64,000 nucleotides of DNA from Defluviitaleaceae bacterium. GTDB taxonomy: Bacteria > Bacillota > Clostridia > Lachnospirales > WQUN01. Location: positions 1-64,000 of the forward strand of contig WRDO01000006.1 in assembly GCA_009779755.1 (NCBI GenBank), in the 5' to 3' direction. Shown here in pieces: positions 52,622 to 62,281 of this stretch. Position numbers and translations under genes: made by a program. Each line of letters opens with the position of its first letter. Within the stretch, counting starts at the first letter, position 1. The notes under the pieces are model-generated. The model saw nothing but the letters and a program-made list of their open reading frames with translations, made no database searches and was not told the origin of the DNA.

Positions 52622-54051
52622 AGCGTCACCCCCGTTTTAAAGATCGCCAAATCCCGTATGCCGTTTTGCTCCGTTTTGGTTAATTCGTTGCCGCTTGCGA
52701 TCCTGATGATATATTCATAGAAATTATCCGCCATATCGCCCACGGGTATACCGTGTATCAACGGTTCGGCGTCGTAATCGATCCAATTGCGTTTTTTATC
52801 GTATAGGGCCGTATTGCTGGAAATCTTTACAGTGGGTACGGGTGAACCGAAGGGGGTACCGCGTCCCGTGGTAAACAGGACGATGTGCGCCCCGCTCGCC
52901 GCAAGCGCGGTAGCGGCGACCAAATCATTACCCGGGGATTCGAGCAAGTTGAGCCCCGGTTTACGAAGGATTTCACCATAAGACAACACGTCGCTTACCA
53001 AAGCCGTTCCGGCTTTTTGCGTACAGCCCAAGGATTTTTCATCCAACGTCGTAATCCCGCCCTCCTTGTTGCCGGGAGACGGGTTTTCGTATATGGGTTG
53101 ATTATTGTCAATGAAATATTGTTTGAAATTATTGATGAGACCGACCGTTTTATCAAAGATACCTTCGCTGACGCAGCGGCCCATGAGGATCGTTTCCGCG
53201 CCGAACATTTCGGGTACCTCCGTAAGGATTGCGGAACCGCCCTCCCCCACCAACCGATCGGTGAACGCACCCACCAACGGGTTGGCCGTTATCCCGGAAA
53301 GGCCGTCGCTCCCGCCGCATTTGAGCCCGATTATTAAACCCGTCGTGGGGATCGGTTCCCGCACATCGTTTTCCGCTTCCGCGATGATATCATCGATAAG
53401 CGCCAACGCGGCGGCGACCTCGTTTTCGTGGTCTTGGCAATTAATAAATTTGATTCTGGATTCGTCGATGTTTCCCAGCATATCACGCATTTCGGCGATA
53501 CTGTTATTTTCACAGCCCAATCCCAATACCAAAACGCCGCCTGCATTGGGATGATGCACCAACCCGCACAATGCCTTTTTCGTATTTTCGTGGTCTTCAC
53601 CCAACTGCGAACAACCATAAGGATGCGGAAAATTATATACCCCTTGCACGCTGCCGCGGATTTTATCCACAGCTTCACGCGCGATGGCGTTGCCTGTGGG
53701 GTTTACGCAACCGACCGTAGGAATGATCCAAATCTCGTTACGGATACCCGCCTTACCGTTCTTTCGTTTAAACCCCATAAACTGGCCGGGTTCGCACGTT
53801 ACGGGAACCGTTCCGACGGATGTATAGGAATAATCCACTTCTTCCGATAAACCCGTCCTCAGGTTATGGCTGTGCACATGTTCACCCGTTTTTATATCCT
53901 TGGTCGCATAACCGATAGGGTAGCCGTATTTGATGATTTTTTCACCGGTTCGGATATCGCTTAGGGCGATTTTATGGCCGAACGGGATGTCCGCGGTCAT
54001 ACTTAACGCCACCGCTACATTATCCGCGGGATTGATCCTAAAGTAATCCAT
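52618..54051 (-). CDS. uxaA: Altronate dehydratase
   Basis: 477 residues from the Met at 54051. N-terminal SAF domain (MTADIPFGHKIALSDIRTGE, HSHNLRTGL), then the galactarate/altronate dehydratase core with YNFPHPYGCSQLGEDHENT, VLGLGCENN and LKCGGSDGLSGITANP. Iron-dependent conversion of D-altronate to 2-dehydro-3-deoxygluconate. The frame extends 8 codons upstream, but homologous ends begin at this Met. Overlaps uxaB by 14 bases. Confidence 0.94.
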   Translation of the reverse strand: MDYFRINPADNVAVALSMTADIPFGHKIALSDIRTGEKIIKYGYPIGYATKDIKTGEHVHSHNLRTGLSEEVDYSYTSVGTVPVTCEPGQFMGFKRKNGKAGIRNEIWIIPTVGCVNPTGNAIAREAVDKIRGSVQGVYNFPHPYGCSQLGEDHENTKKALCGLVHHPNAGGVLVLGLGCENNSIAEMRDMLGNIDESRIKFINCQDHENEVAAALALIDDIIAEAENDVREPIPTTGLIIGLKCGGSDGLSGITANPLVGAFTDRLVGEGGSAILTEVPEMFGAETILMGRCVSEGIFDKTVGLINNFKQYFIDNNQPIYENPSPGNKEGGITTLDEKSLGCTQKAGTALVSDVLSYGEILRKPGLNLLESPGNDLVAATALAASGAHIVLFTTGRGTPFGSPVPTVKISSNTALYDKKRNWIDYDAEPLIHGIPVGDMADNFYEYIIRIASGNELTKTEQNGIRDLAIFKTGVTL

Positions 54052-55474
54052 GAACGGCACCGCGCATCCCCGCATCGTTAATGCGGTATAAATGGCTTAT
54101 GATGGTTTCGGTTAAGCCCGATATCGTCGTTAAATCCCGACCCCACAAATCAGCGCGGCTTAAGAATAAGGGAACGAACACATCCACGGGTTTATCTTTG
54201 CTTTCATTAAAAAACGCCTTCACCGAATCATCATCCATAACCGTGTACGGAATGCCGTCGCGTTCACCAACGGAATAAAATCTGATAAACGCCGCAAGCG
54301 AAAAAGTCAGCAATTTCGGAAGGGATCCCGTTTTTTCATATGTCTCCAATATAGTGGGCAAAACGCGTACCTTAAACTTGGCGAACGAATTTAATGCGAT
54401 CGAAAGGAGGTTGTGCCGTATGAACGGGTTTTCGAACCGTTCGATAACCGAACGGGCGAAGGTGTTCACTTCGTCTTCGGGTAGGGGCACCATAGGGGCG
54501 AGCTCCGTATACATAACCTTTTCGACGAAGGCACGCATGTCGGTGTCCTTCATCATATCCCCCACCGTATCCAATCCTGCCATATAAGCCGCCAACACCG
54601 ATGCCGTATGGGTACCGTTCAATAAACGTACCTTACGTTCGCGATAGGGTGTCAAATCGTTCGTGTAGATTACGTAGAACCCTATTTTATCGAGGGGGAA
54701 CCTGCGCGAAATACGTGACGGGCTTTTGCTTTCGATTACCCAAAGCGCGAACGGTTCACCCGTAACGATCAAATCATCCTTATACCCGAATTCCTTTTCA
54801 AGAGTTTCCGCTTCATCCGTGGGGTAACCCGTCATAATCCTGTCCACCAGCGTATTGCAAAACATATTACAATGCTTCATCCAATCCAAAAAATCGGGGG
54901 GCAGCTTCCAATGCTCCGCAATCTTCAAGCAGCAATCCAAAAGCAAATCGCCGTTGTTTTCGTTTAATTCGCACGGGAGGATGATTAGCCCCTTCGTACT
55001 GTCGCCGTTAAAGTGTTCGTAACGTTCATGCAACAGCTTGGTGAGTTTACCCGGATAGGTGTTTGGCGGGGTTAATTCGTATAAGTCGGTATCATCGTAT
55101 ACGATCCCCGCTTCGGTTGTGTTTGAAACGATCACTTGCAAGTCGGTGTTCTTGGCGAAAGCGGCGTATTCATCATAATCCTCGTACGCATCCGTCGCGC
55201 CCGCCACACTTGTTACGACGCGTTTCTCCACATGGATTTCGTTGTTGCGTTTACCCCGCAGCAACACGGTATACACGCAATCCTGCGATTTTAACGGCGC
55301 CAAATCACCTTGCGGGATGTTCTTTATGATTTGCACGCTGCCGATATAAACGTTTTGCTCGTTTGCGATGTCGATCATATAATCGACGAACCCTCGCAGA
55401 AAGTTCCCTTCCCCGTATTGTAAGACCGTTACGGGGCGTTTGCATTTCTTCGCCGCTTCGTTGACGCGTTTCAT
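54038..55474 (-). CDS. uxaB: Tagaturonate reductase (altronate oxidoreductase)
   Basis: 478 residues, mannitol dehydrogenase-family. N-terminal Rossmann region (TVLQYGEGNFLRGFVDYMID) and C-terminal catalytic domain with RKVRLLNGTHTASVLAAYMAG. Reduces D-tagaturonate to D-altronate with NADH. Start at 55474 overlaps the kdgK stop by 4 bases (ATGA) and follows GGGAGCGAGGG; the longer frame is not needed. Confidence 0.94.
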   Translation of the reverse strand: MKRVNEAAKKCKRPVTVLQYGEGNFLRGFVDYMIDIANEQNVYIGSVQIIKNIPQGDLAPLKSQDCVYTVLLRGKRNNEIHVEKRVVTSVAGATDAYEDYDEYAAFAKNTDLQVIVSNTTEAGIVYDDTDLYELTPPNTYPGKLTKLLHERYEHFNGDSTKGLIILPCELNENNGDLLLDCCLKIAEHWKLPPDFLDWMKHCNMFCNTLVDRIMTGYPTDEAETLEKEFGYKDDLIVTGEPFALWVIESKSPSRISRRFPLDKIGFYVIYTNDLTPYRERKVRLLNGTHTASVLAAYMAGLDTVGDMMKDTDMRAFVEKVMYTELAPMVPLPEDEVNTFARSVIERFENPFIRHNLLSIALNSFAKFKVRVLPTILETYEKTGSLPKLLTFSLAAFIRFYSVGERDGIPYTVMDDDSVKAFFNESKDKPVDVFVPLFLSRADLWGRDLTTISGLTETIISHLYRINDAGMRGAVHGLL

Positions 55475-56565
55475 CGCTGGACCCTCGCTCCCGCGCCTTT
55501 CATTAAACCTTCGACTTCCTTTAATAAAGCCGTCGTTGTATCGCCCGCCGTCGTCATCGCCAATGCGCCGTGGCACACGCCGTAATTTAACGCCGTTTGA
55601 TAATCCTTACCGTGCATGAGCCCGTAAATCAAACCCGATGCGAAGCTGTCACCGCCGCCCACACGGTCAAGGATTTCCAATCCGTCAAGTTTCATGCCTT
55701 GGTATACGTTGCCTTCCGCCCAGCAAATGGCCGACCAATCGTTGATTGTAGCGGTTTTTACGGTGCGCAGGGTCGTACCGATTACCTTAAAGTTAGGATA
55801 AGCCTTCGAAGCCGCGTTAATCATTTGGATATAACCGTCCATATTTAATTCGGAAAGGTTTTCGTCGTTACCTTCGATTTCCAACCCGAGGCATGCTTCA
55901 AAATCCTCTTCGTTTCCGATCATCACATCCACGTTTTTGGCGATTTCGCGGTTTACTTCCTGTGCCTTTGCTTTACCGCCGATGGCTTTCCACAAAGAGG
56001 GGCGGTAATTTAAGTCATAGCTGACTAGCGTGCCGTATTTTTTAGCGCATTGTGCGGCTTCGATAGCCACCTGCGCGGCGGTTTCGGACAACGCCGCGAA
56101 AATCCCCCCCGTGTGGAACCAACGAACACCGAGCTTACCGAAGATTTCCTCCCAATCGATGTCACCGGGCTTAAGCGCGGCGGCGGCGGTATTGGCGCGG
56201 TCGCTCACCCCGATGGCCCCGCGTACGCCGTACCCCCGCTCAGTGAAATTGAGGCCGTTGCGTACATTACGCCCAATGCCGTCATATGGGATCCATTTGA
56301 TAAAACGCGTGTCCACGCCGCCCTGTAAAATGAAATCCTCGATTAAATAACCGATATCGTTATCCGCGAACGCGGTGACGACGGTCGTTTTTAGTTTGAA
56401 GCATTTGCGTAAGCCGCGGGCTACGTTATATTCGCCGCCGCCTTCCCACGCGCGGAAATTACGTGCGGTACGGATGCGTCCTTCGCCGGGATCGAGCCGC
56501 AGCATAACTTCCCCCAGTGATAATTCATCAAACAAGCAGCTTTCCTTCGGTTTTACGTTTAACAT
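55471..56565 (-). CDS. kdgK: 2-dehydro-3-deoxygluconokinase (PfkB family)
   Basis: 364 residues. N-terminal GEVMLRLDPGEGRI with substrate-binding EGGGEYNVARGL, and the PfkB signature DRVGGGDSFASGLIYGL carrying the catalytic Asp (about residue 308). Phosphorylates KDG to KDPG, the meeting point of the KduI/KduD and UxaB/UxaA branches. KDPG aldolase is not in the window. Confidence 0.92.
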   Translation of the reverse strand: MLNVKPKESCLFDELSLGEVMLRLDPGEGRIRTARNFRAWEGGGEYNVARGLRKCFKLKTTVVTAFADNDIGYLIEDFILQGGVDTRFIKWIPYDGIGRNVRNGLNFTERGYGVRGAIGVSDRANTAAAALKPGDIDWEEIFGKLGVRWFHTGGIFAALSETAAQVAIEAAQCAKKYGTLVSYDLNYRPSLWKAIGGKAKAQEVNREIAKNVDVMIGNEEDFEACLGLEIEGNDENLSELNMDGYIQMINAASKAYPNFKVIGTTLRTVKTATINDWSAICWAEGNVYQGMKLDGLEILDRVGGGDSFASGLIYGLMHGKDYQTALNYGVCHGALAMTTAGDTTTALLKEVEGLMKGAGARVQR

Positions 56566-56597
56566 ATACGTTCTCCTTCTTTCGCGTTATCGCGAGG

Positions 56598-57752
56598 TTA
56601 TTTATTTTTTATGGTTTCGGAAAAGGCAAACAAAAACGGTGCGACACCCTTCGCGTCATTATTCACGCGGGGTTCGGATACATAGTACTCGAACGTGCCG
56701 TCGCGTTCCTTATACGTACCCTGCCCCGGCATACCGCCGAGCCCTGCCACAAGGCATATATCCTTTAATATAAAATTACCGTTTTCCAATGTGAGTTTAT
56801 GCTTTACGACGGCATCGAATATTTCCTTGCCGTATTCGAAGTAATAAACAGGCAGGTATCCCAACCGCGCACCTTTCATCAAGGCGTAAGCGATCGCGCA
56901 GGAACCGCTGGTTTCCAAATAGTTGCCCTCACGATCCCCTTGGTCGGTTACTTGGAAGAATAGGTTCGTTTCCTTGCATTTATACCTTAACAGCGCATCC
57001 AATAAATCCTTCAGATAATATTGCATCGTTATATATTCGTAAAAAAATTGTTCGTTTGTTTTTTCCGTCGTATCGACCAACGCCATGGCGAGCCAACCGA
57101 GCGAGCGCGTCCAAAAATTTTTACTTAACCCTGTTATCCGATCCGACCAAAACACTTCACGGCTTTCGTCGTAGCCGTGGAAGTAAAGCCCCGTCGCCGG
57201 ATCACGCATGATTTCGAATACGTTCTTAAATTGATTGAACACGTCCTTGTAATTCCTGCATCCGTTGAAGCGCATTTCATATTCCATATAAAAAGGTTGT
57301 ACCATATATAAACCGTCAAGCCATACTTGGTTGGGGTATATCATTTTATGCCAAAAGTTACCTACTTTTATACGCGGGTGGGAACGCAGCTGCGTATATT
57401 GCAACTCGATGGCGTTCCGATATTTTTCCTTATGATTCGCATCGTCGGTTGCTTGGTGTAAATCAAACAACATTTTTCCCATATTGATATGGTCGCAGTT
57501 GTATTCATATATATCATAACCCAACAGACGACCTTCCCCGTCGATATAATAATCCATATATCCCTTTGCGAAGTCGAAGTAGTCACGGTTCCCCGTAACG
57601 TAATATAAATCGAATATGGCCTTCATCATACAGCCGTCCACGTAATTCCATTTCGGCTTCTTTCCGTGCAGCGTATATTCCAAATTCCACGCGGGAGCGG
57701 AGGGTGTGGATGCGGCGAGTAAGCCGTTGACGAAATTGATGATTTCTTTCAT
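56598..57752 (-). CDS. GH105 unsaturated rhamnogalacturonyl/galacturonyl hydrolase (paralogue 1)
   Basis: 384 residues, (alpha/alpha)6 barrel pattern. Family blocks WNYVDGCMMKAI, GNFWHKMIYPNQVWLDGLYM, SRITGLSKNFWTRSLGWLAMALVD-type segment and GSGTYKERDG-like end are present. The WLDGLYM segment probably carries the catalytic Asp of YteR-type enzymes. Removes 4,5-unsaturated uronic acid from pectin fragments. No signal peptide, so intracellular. Overlaps GH28 by 4 bases. Clearly related to the second GH105 at 61079-62281. Confidence 0.92.
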   Translation of the reverse strand: MKEIINFVNGLLAASTPSAPAWNLEYTLHGKKPKWNYVDGCMMKAIFDLYYVTGNRDYFDFAKGYMDYYIDGEGRLLGYDIYEYNCDHINMGKMLFDLHQATDDANHKEKYRNAIELQYTQLRSHPRIKVGNFWHKMIYPNQVWLDGLYMVQPFYMEYEMRFNGCRNYKDVFNQFKNVFEIMRDPATGLYFHGYDESREVFWSDRITGLSKNFWTRSLGWLAMALVDTTEKTNEQFFYEYITMQYYLKDLLDALLRYKCKETNLFFQVTDQGDREGNYLETSGSCAIAYALMKGARLGYLPVYYFEYGKEIFDAVVKHKLTLENGNFILKDICLVAGLGGMPGQGTYKERDGTFEYYVSEPRVNNDAKGVAPFLFAFSETIKNK

Positions 57753-59263
57753 ATATTTGACCCGATACCTTTATTATTATTTAAGATCATTCCGGTTACG
57801 TTTTCCGTAAAAAAATCCAAATGTTCCGTAATTTCAAAGTCATCCATCATCGCCGGGCATTCGCATATCCGCTTATCATTCGGCGCAAATGAAAACGTAT
57901 TACCGACGATGCTTACGCCCGACACCTTATTTTCCGGCAATCCGTAAATAAAAACCGCGCTGCCGGTTATCCCCGATGCGTTTACGCCTGTAACGGTGAT
58001 GTTTTTAACCGTTGGGGTATATTCGTCGATTACGCGGGGCTTTTTGTCACGTACATAGTCGCTTCTGCCGTCCGGATCGCAGAAGTAAAACATGTTGACG
58101 ACAAAACAATGGCGTACGTTTTCCATGGTAACGTTGGCGAAGGTTATCCCGTCCGCGACGGCGTGTTTGCCGCGGCCGCGGCGCGTTTTAATACGGAGCC
58201 CCCTATCGGTTTCACGCAGGAGGCATTGCGTAACGGTTACGCCGTATACGCCGCAGCTCATCTCCGAACCGATGACCACGCCGCCATGCCCTTTTTCCAT
58301 TAAGCAATTGCGTACCGTAATATTTCGGGTTGGGCGTAAATGCGCGACGCTCATGTAATACTTACCCGCTTTGATGGCTATGCAATCGTCGCCCACGTTA
58401 AAGCGGCAGCCGATTATATCCACATCTTCGCTGCTTTCAGGGTTAATGCCGTCCGTATTGGGGGAATCGGGATCACATTCAAGCGACAGGCACAGGAATG
58501 ATAAACCGTTGCAATATAACGGATGTATATTCCATGACGCGCTGTTTCGGCTGGTGATGCCGCTGACGGTTATACCCTCGCACCCGACGAGAAGTATGTT
58601 CTTGGGGCGATACGCTTTATTTTTGATTTTCGGATTAACCCAAAAACCGCTTTTATCCCCGTTGCCGTCGATGGTCCCCTCGCCGTAGATGTGGACGTTC
58701 TTAATATCTTTACCGTAGATGATGCTGCAATAGCAATCCAGAGGATGCCCTTCCCAAGAAACGTTGATCAAAGCCTTCGTCGGGGAATCATGCGTATAAT
58801 CACGTTGGTACCCCTTTAATATCGCATGTTCATCGCGTTTGGTGCTTTGCTTGATTATCGCGCCATCTTCCAAATAGATATCCACGTCCGATCTTAATAA
58901 TATATGACCCGTTATATATTCCCCCTTGGGGATATACACGACGGAACCCGCGACGGCTGTATAAATTGCCATATTAATGGACGACGTATCATCCGTGATA
59001 CCGTCGCCCGAAGCGTTATAGTCCTTTATGTTAATCAAATATTGGGGTTTTGCCGTCCTTACGTTGAAGCGGATTCCTTTACCTCTTAACTCGATTTCAT
59101 ACTCCGTGTCGCACATAAGCCCGTACAGACAAACGACGTTTTTATCGGTGGTCGAATGCAATCGCCCGTTCAGATAAACATCGTACGCTTCCGTAAAGAA
59201 ACAATCGTCGTTTTCCAGTTCAAAGATAAAACCGAAAGGGGTAACCTTGTGGATCTTGTACAT
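57749..59263 (-). CDS. GH28 polygalacturonase-type hydrolase, intracellular
   Basis: 504 residues. N-terminal Fn3-like beta domain (about 1-75) then a right-handed beta-helix. Catalytic motifs are intact: NTDGIN (Asp about 268), GDDCIAIKAG (Asp pair about 289), GHGGVVIGSEM (His about 324) and RIKT. Hydrolyses galacturonic-acid linkages. There is no signal peptide, so it likely acts on imported oligomers (exo-polygalacturonase or rhamnogalacturonan type). Coupled to GH105 and RDD genes by overlaps. Confidence 0.93.
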   Translation of the reverse strand: MYKIHKVTPFGFIFELENDDCFFTEAYDVYLNGRLHSTTDKNVVCLYGLMCDTEYEIELRGKGIRFNVRTAKPQYLINIKDYNASGDGITDDTSSINMAIYTAVAGSVVYIPKGEYITGHILLRSDVDIYLEDGAIIKQSTKRDEHAILKGYQRDYTHDSPTKALINVSWEGHPLDCYCSIIYGKDIKNVHIYGEGTIDGNGDKSGFWVNPKIKNKAYRPKNILLVGCEGITVSGITSRNSASWNIHPLYCNGLSFLCLSLECDPDSPNTDGINPESSEDVDIIGCRFNVGDDCIAIKAGKYYMSVAHLRPTRNITVRNCLMEKGHGGVVIGSEMSCGVYGVTVTQCLLRETDRGLRIKTRRGRGKHAVADGITFANVTMENVRHCFVVNMFYFCDPDGRSDYVRDKKPRVIDEYTPTVKNITVTGVNASGITGSAVFIYGLPENKVSGVSIVGNTFSFAPNDKRICECPAMMDDFEITEHLDFFTENVTGMILNNNKGIGSNI

Positions 59264-59649
59264 TAGACAACCTCGGTTTCACAAACGATATCGTGCTTTC
59301 CCTCCCGGCCGAACAATACGGGAAAACACATAAAATAACACGTAAAAACCTTCGCGAACAGTTCACGCTGCAGGACAATCCCGACCGTTAGCGGCCTTTC
59401 ACCGTTAACGGACACGATGCGCAATCCCATCATAGCCTTGCCGATGGTTTGGTTGACCTTCATAAAAGGCCATTGTAATAAAAAGACAGTTAAGATTATC
59501 ACTATAAGCACAATCGCCGCCATCGTTATGCTTAAACCCTCCCCGTCGGGTAAAAAAAATGGAATAACAAAAATAAAAAATAAAACGATTACGGCAAGGA
59601 ATACGAAAATATCCACGAGGTTTGCCAGCAGTCGTTTTATTAATTTCAT
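59263..59649 (-). CDS. RDD-family membrane protein
   Basis: 128 residues, two hydrophobic segments near 12-32 and 40-62. RDD features are [15 protein letters not shown] and [15 protein letters not shown]. Function unknown; the family is often fused or adjacent to transport proteins. It overlaps kduI by 4 bases and GH28 by one, so it is an integral part of the operon. Confidence 0.8.
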   Translation of the reverse strand: MKLIKRLLANLVDIFVFLAVIVLFFIFVIPFFLPDGEGLSITMAAIVLIVIILTVFLLQWPFMKVNQTIGKAMMGLRIVSVNGERPLTVGIVLQRELFAKVFTCYFMCFPVLFGREGKHDIVCETEVV

Positions 59650-60476
59650 TTTAAATCACACATCGCTATGTGATCCATATCCGTAAAGGTGATATTTTCG
59701 CCGCACATACCCCATATAAAAGTATAGCGCCCCGTACCCACGCCGGAATGGATGGACCAGCTGGGGGAAAGCACCGCCTGCTCGTTGGCGATGATGATAT
59801 GGCGTGTTTCGTCGGGTTGCCCCATCATGTGGAACACACGGGTCTGTTCGTCCATATCGAAATAGAAATACGCTTCCATACGGCGTTCATGGGTATGGCA
59901 GGGCATGGTATTCCATATGCTTCCTTCCGAAAGGATGGTCATACCCATAACGAGTTGGCACGACTCCAGTACGTCAGGGTGCACATATTGGTTGATGGTA
60001 CGTTGGTTACACGTATTTTTATCGCCTAAGTGCACTTTTTTCGCGTCGTTTAGGGTAACCGCGCGTGTCGTAAACGCGTGGTGTGCGGGACATGAATTAA
60101 AATAAAATCTGGGGGGCGCGGCGGCGTCAACACATTCGAAGGTTATATCCTTTACCCCTTTACCGATATAGAATCCGTCCTGATATCCAAGCTCATACAT
60201 GATGCCGTCAACGATAATTTTCCCTTTACCGCCGATATTGATAATACCGCCTTCACGGCGTTCAAAGAACGTGTCAACACCCATTTCCTTACCTGCGGTT
60301 AAAGTCAGGGTTTTTTTAACGGGCATGATACCGCCCACAATAATACGGTCGATGTGTGAATAGGTCAGGTTAACCGCATCCGCCGTAAAAATATTTTCAA
60401 TTAAGAAATGCTTGCGAAGCTCATCGGTTGTGTACCTCTTTACGTCATCCGGATGGTTTGAATATTTGATATCCAT
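59646..60476 (-). CDS. kduI: 5-keto-4-deoxyuronate isomerase
   Basis: 276 residues, the normal length. Bicupin with zinc ligands in [15 protein letters not shown] (HxHxxxxE). It isomerises 4-deoxy-L-threo-5-hexosulose uronate, the product of GH105 action, to 2,5-diketo-3-deoxygluconate, the KduD substrate. Its presence shows that the cell handles lyase-derived unsaturated pectin products. Confidence 0.95.
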   Translation of the reverse strand: MDIKYSNHPDDVKRYTTDELRKHFLIENIFTADAVNLTYSHIDRIIVGGIMPVKKTLTLTAGKEMGVDTFFERREGGIINIGGKGKIIVDGIMYELGYQDGFYIGKGVKDITFECVDAAAPPRFYFNSCPAHHAFTTRAVTLNDAKKVHLGDKNTCNQRTINQYVHPDVLESCQLVMGMTILSEGSIWNTMPCHTHERRMEAYFYFDMDEQTRVFHMMGQPDETRHIIIANEQAVLSPSWSIHSGVGTGRYTFIWGMCGENITFTDMDHIAMCDLK

Positions 60477-60488
60477 GATATCCCTCCT

Positions 60489-61052
60489 TTAATGCGTTTG
60501 TTTGAAATTCCGCTTCGGCGGCTTGGTACCGATAAACATCAACGCGCATGTCGCCGCTTGCAACGCGATAAACGTCACCCCGGCGATAATCCCATACGAC
60601 AAAAAAATGGCGCGATGCAATGCGATGTAAAATCGGGCTGTGATGTCAAATCCGGCACCGGTTAAATACGCGGCCCAACCCCGGTAGGAACCCAAATGGC
60701 GCAAGCCTCGCGGCATATCCGCCAATACGGCGTGCATCCTATGACCTTCAAACGCCGCGAAATCCACATGGTTGGAATACATCAAGGCATTGTACATCAC
60801 GATAACGGCCAACAATGCAATTACGATGATCACGAACAACAAACCGACCGCCGCTTTGGGTGGTTCCGATGCGTTTTTCACCACGATGCGCGCCGCAACA
60901 AAAAGAATGAACCCCGTAAGGAAAGCGATCAAATAATCCTCACTGCGACTGGATATCATGCCCCCAATGAGGAAAAACGTCGTGAGGGACAATGCCGTAC
61001 AGCTTAACAACAGTACCGGCCAAAATATAGGTTTAATAAGCCTTTGGTCCAT
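60489..61052 (-). CDS. Hypothetical four-segment membrane protein in the pectin operon
   Basis: 187 residues; hydrophobic segments at about 10-30, 38-58, 68-90 and 148-172. The loop before the last segment contains MPRGLRHLGSYRGWAAYLTG. Family not recognised. Located between the second GH105 and kduI with gaps of 26 and 12 bases, so co-transcribed. Confidence 0.6.
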   Translation of the reverse strand: MDQRLIKPIFWPVLLLSCTALSLTTFFLIGGMISSRSEDYLIAFLTGFILFVAARIVVKNASEPPKAAVGLLFVIIVIALLAVIVMYNALMYSNHVDFAAFEGHRMHAVLADMPRGLRHLGSYRGWAAYLTGAGFDITARFYIALHRAIFLSYGIIAGVTFIALQAATCALMFIGTKPPKRNFKQTH

Positions 61053-61078
61053 ATGATTGCCTCCGTTTTACATCGGTG

Positions 61079-62281
61079 TTAAACGCGCGCCACCGGTATA
61101 CAACATCCACCCCGTATAATCTCCGCAAAAGCATAAAGGAATATCGCAACCGTTTTTAACTCATTATCCGCGCGCAACTCCGAAATATAATAATCATACG
61201 TGCCGTCACGTAATTTATAGCTTCCGGTCCCGCGCATTCCCCCAAGCCCCGATACCAAGCAACCGTCTTTAAGGACAAAGATTCCGTCCCCAAGCTCTAA
61301 TTTATTTTCCACTACGGAAATGAATATTTCCCGTCCTACGTCAAAATAATTTTCGGGCAGGAGCTTTAACCTCGCGCCTTTCATGATCGCGTACGACATG
61401 GCGCAAGTCGCGCTTGTTTCGGTATAGTTACCCGGCATATCCCCTTTGTCCGTCACCTGCCAAAACATCAGGTTATGTGTATACCTCAACATCGCGTCCA
61501 CGATTTCCCGTAAATGCCGTTTTAACGTTTCACGTTCGATTGAATTGGAATCCGAATGGTTTCCTGTCTTAGCGTTATCCAATATTTCCGCGCAATCCAC
61601 GAGGGCCATAACATACCAAGCGATGGCGCGGCTCCAAAAATGGCGGCTCAACCCCGTTTCCTTATCAGCCCAAAACATCGTGCGTGATTCGTCGTAGCCG
61701 TGATAAAAGAGACCGGTTTTTTTATCCTTCATAAATTCACGTACATTAACGAATTGGAGCAGGCTGTCGGATATATTCCTTCCGCCGTTAAATTCAACTT
61801 CATATCGGATATAAAACGGCTGCCCCATGTAAAGTCCGTCCAGCCAAACTTGGTTGGGGTATATCTTTTTATGCCAAAAATTACCTGTTTTAGTACGCGG
61901 ATGCTTTTGTAATTGGGAATACAATAATTCCGTTGCTTTTTTATATTTTTCCTGCCCGGTTTTTTCATGTAAATCGAACAGTACTTTCCCCATTTTTATA
62001 TGGTCAATATTATATTCTTCCGGATCATACCCCAAGATACCGCCGTCGTTATTGACGAATTGATCCGCGATCCTCTTTACAAAGTCGAAATAAATTTGCT
62101 CCCCCGTCGCGCAATGCAAACCCATAACGGCTTCCAGCATACATCCGCTTTCATACGCCCATTTGGGTTTGCTTGCCTGTACGGATTGCCCGATATTCCA
62201 AGACTCGACGGTTGCGTTTAATAACTTATTTTTTACGAAATCGATGATTTGACGGTGCTTTTCCTCTGTAAGGTACGCCAT
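61079..62281 (-). CDS. GH105 unsaturated rhamnogalacturonyl/galacturonyl hydrolase (paralogue 2)
   Basis: 400 residues from the ATG at 62281, which overlaps the permease stop (TAATG). Family blocks WAYESGCMLEAVMGLH, GNFWHKKIYPNQVWLDGLYM and FWSRAIAWYVMALVDCAE are present, then GSYKLRDGTYDYYISE. No signal peptide. Related to the GH105 at 56598-57752 but with a distinct insertion (DNAKTGNHSDSNS) near residue 240; the two may differ in preference for galacturonan or rhamnogalacturonan fragments. Confidence 0.92.
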   Translation of the reverse strand: MAYLTEEKHRQIIDFVKNKLLNATVESWNIGQSVQASKPKWAYESGCMLEAVMGLHCATGEQIYFDFVKRIADQFVNNDGGILGYDPEEYNIDHIKMGKVLFDLHEKTGQEKYKKATELLYSQLQKHPRTKTGNFWHKKIYPNQVWLDGLYMGQPFYIRYEVEFNGGRNISDSLLQFVNVREFMKDKKTGLFYHGYDESRTMFWADKETGLSRHFWSRAIAWYVMALVDCAEILDNAKTGNHSDSNSIERETLKRHLREIVDAMLRYTHNLMFWQVTDKGDMPGNYTETSATCAMSYAIMKGARLKLLPENYFDVGREIFISVVENKLELGDGIFVLKDGCLVSGLGGMRGTGSYKLRDGTYDYYISELRADNELKTVAIFLYAFAEIIRGGCCIPVARV

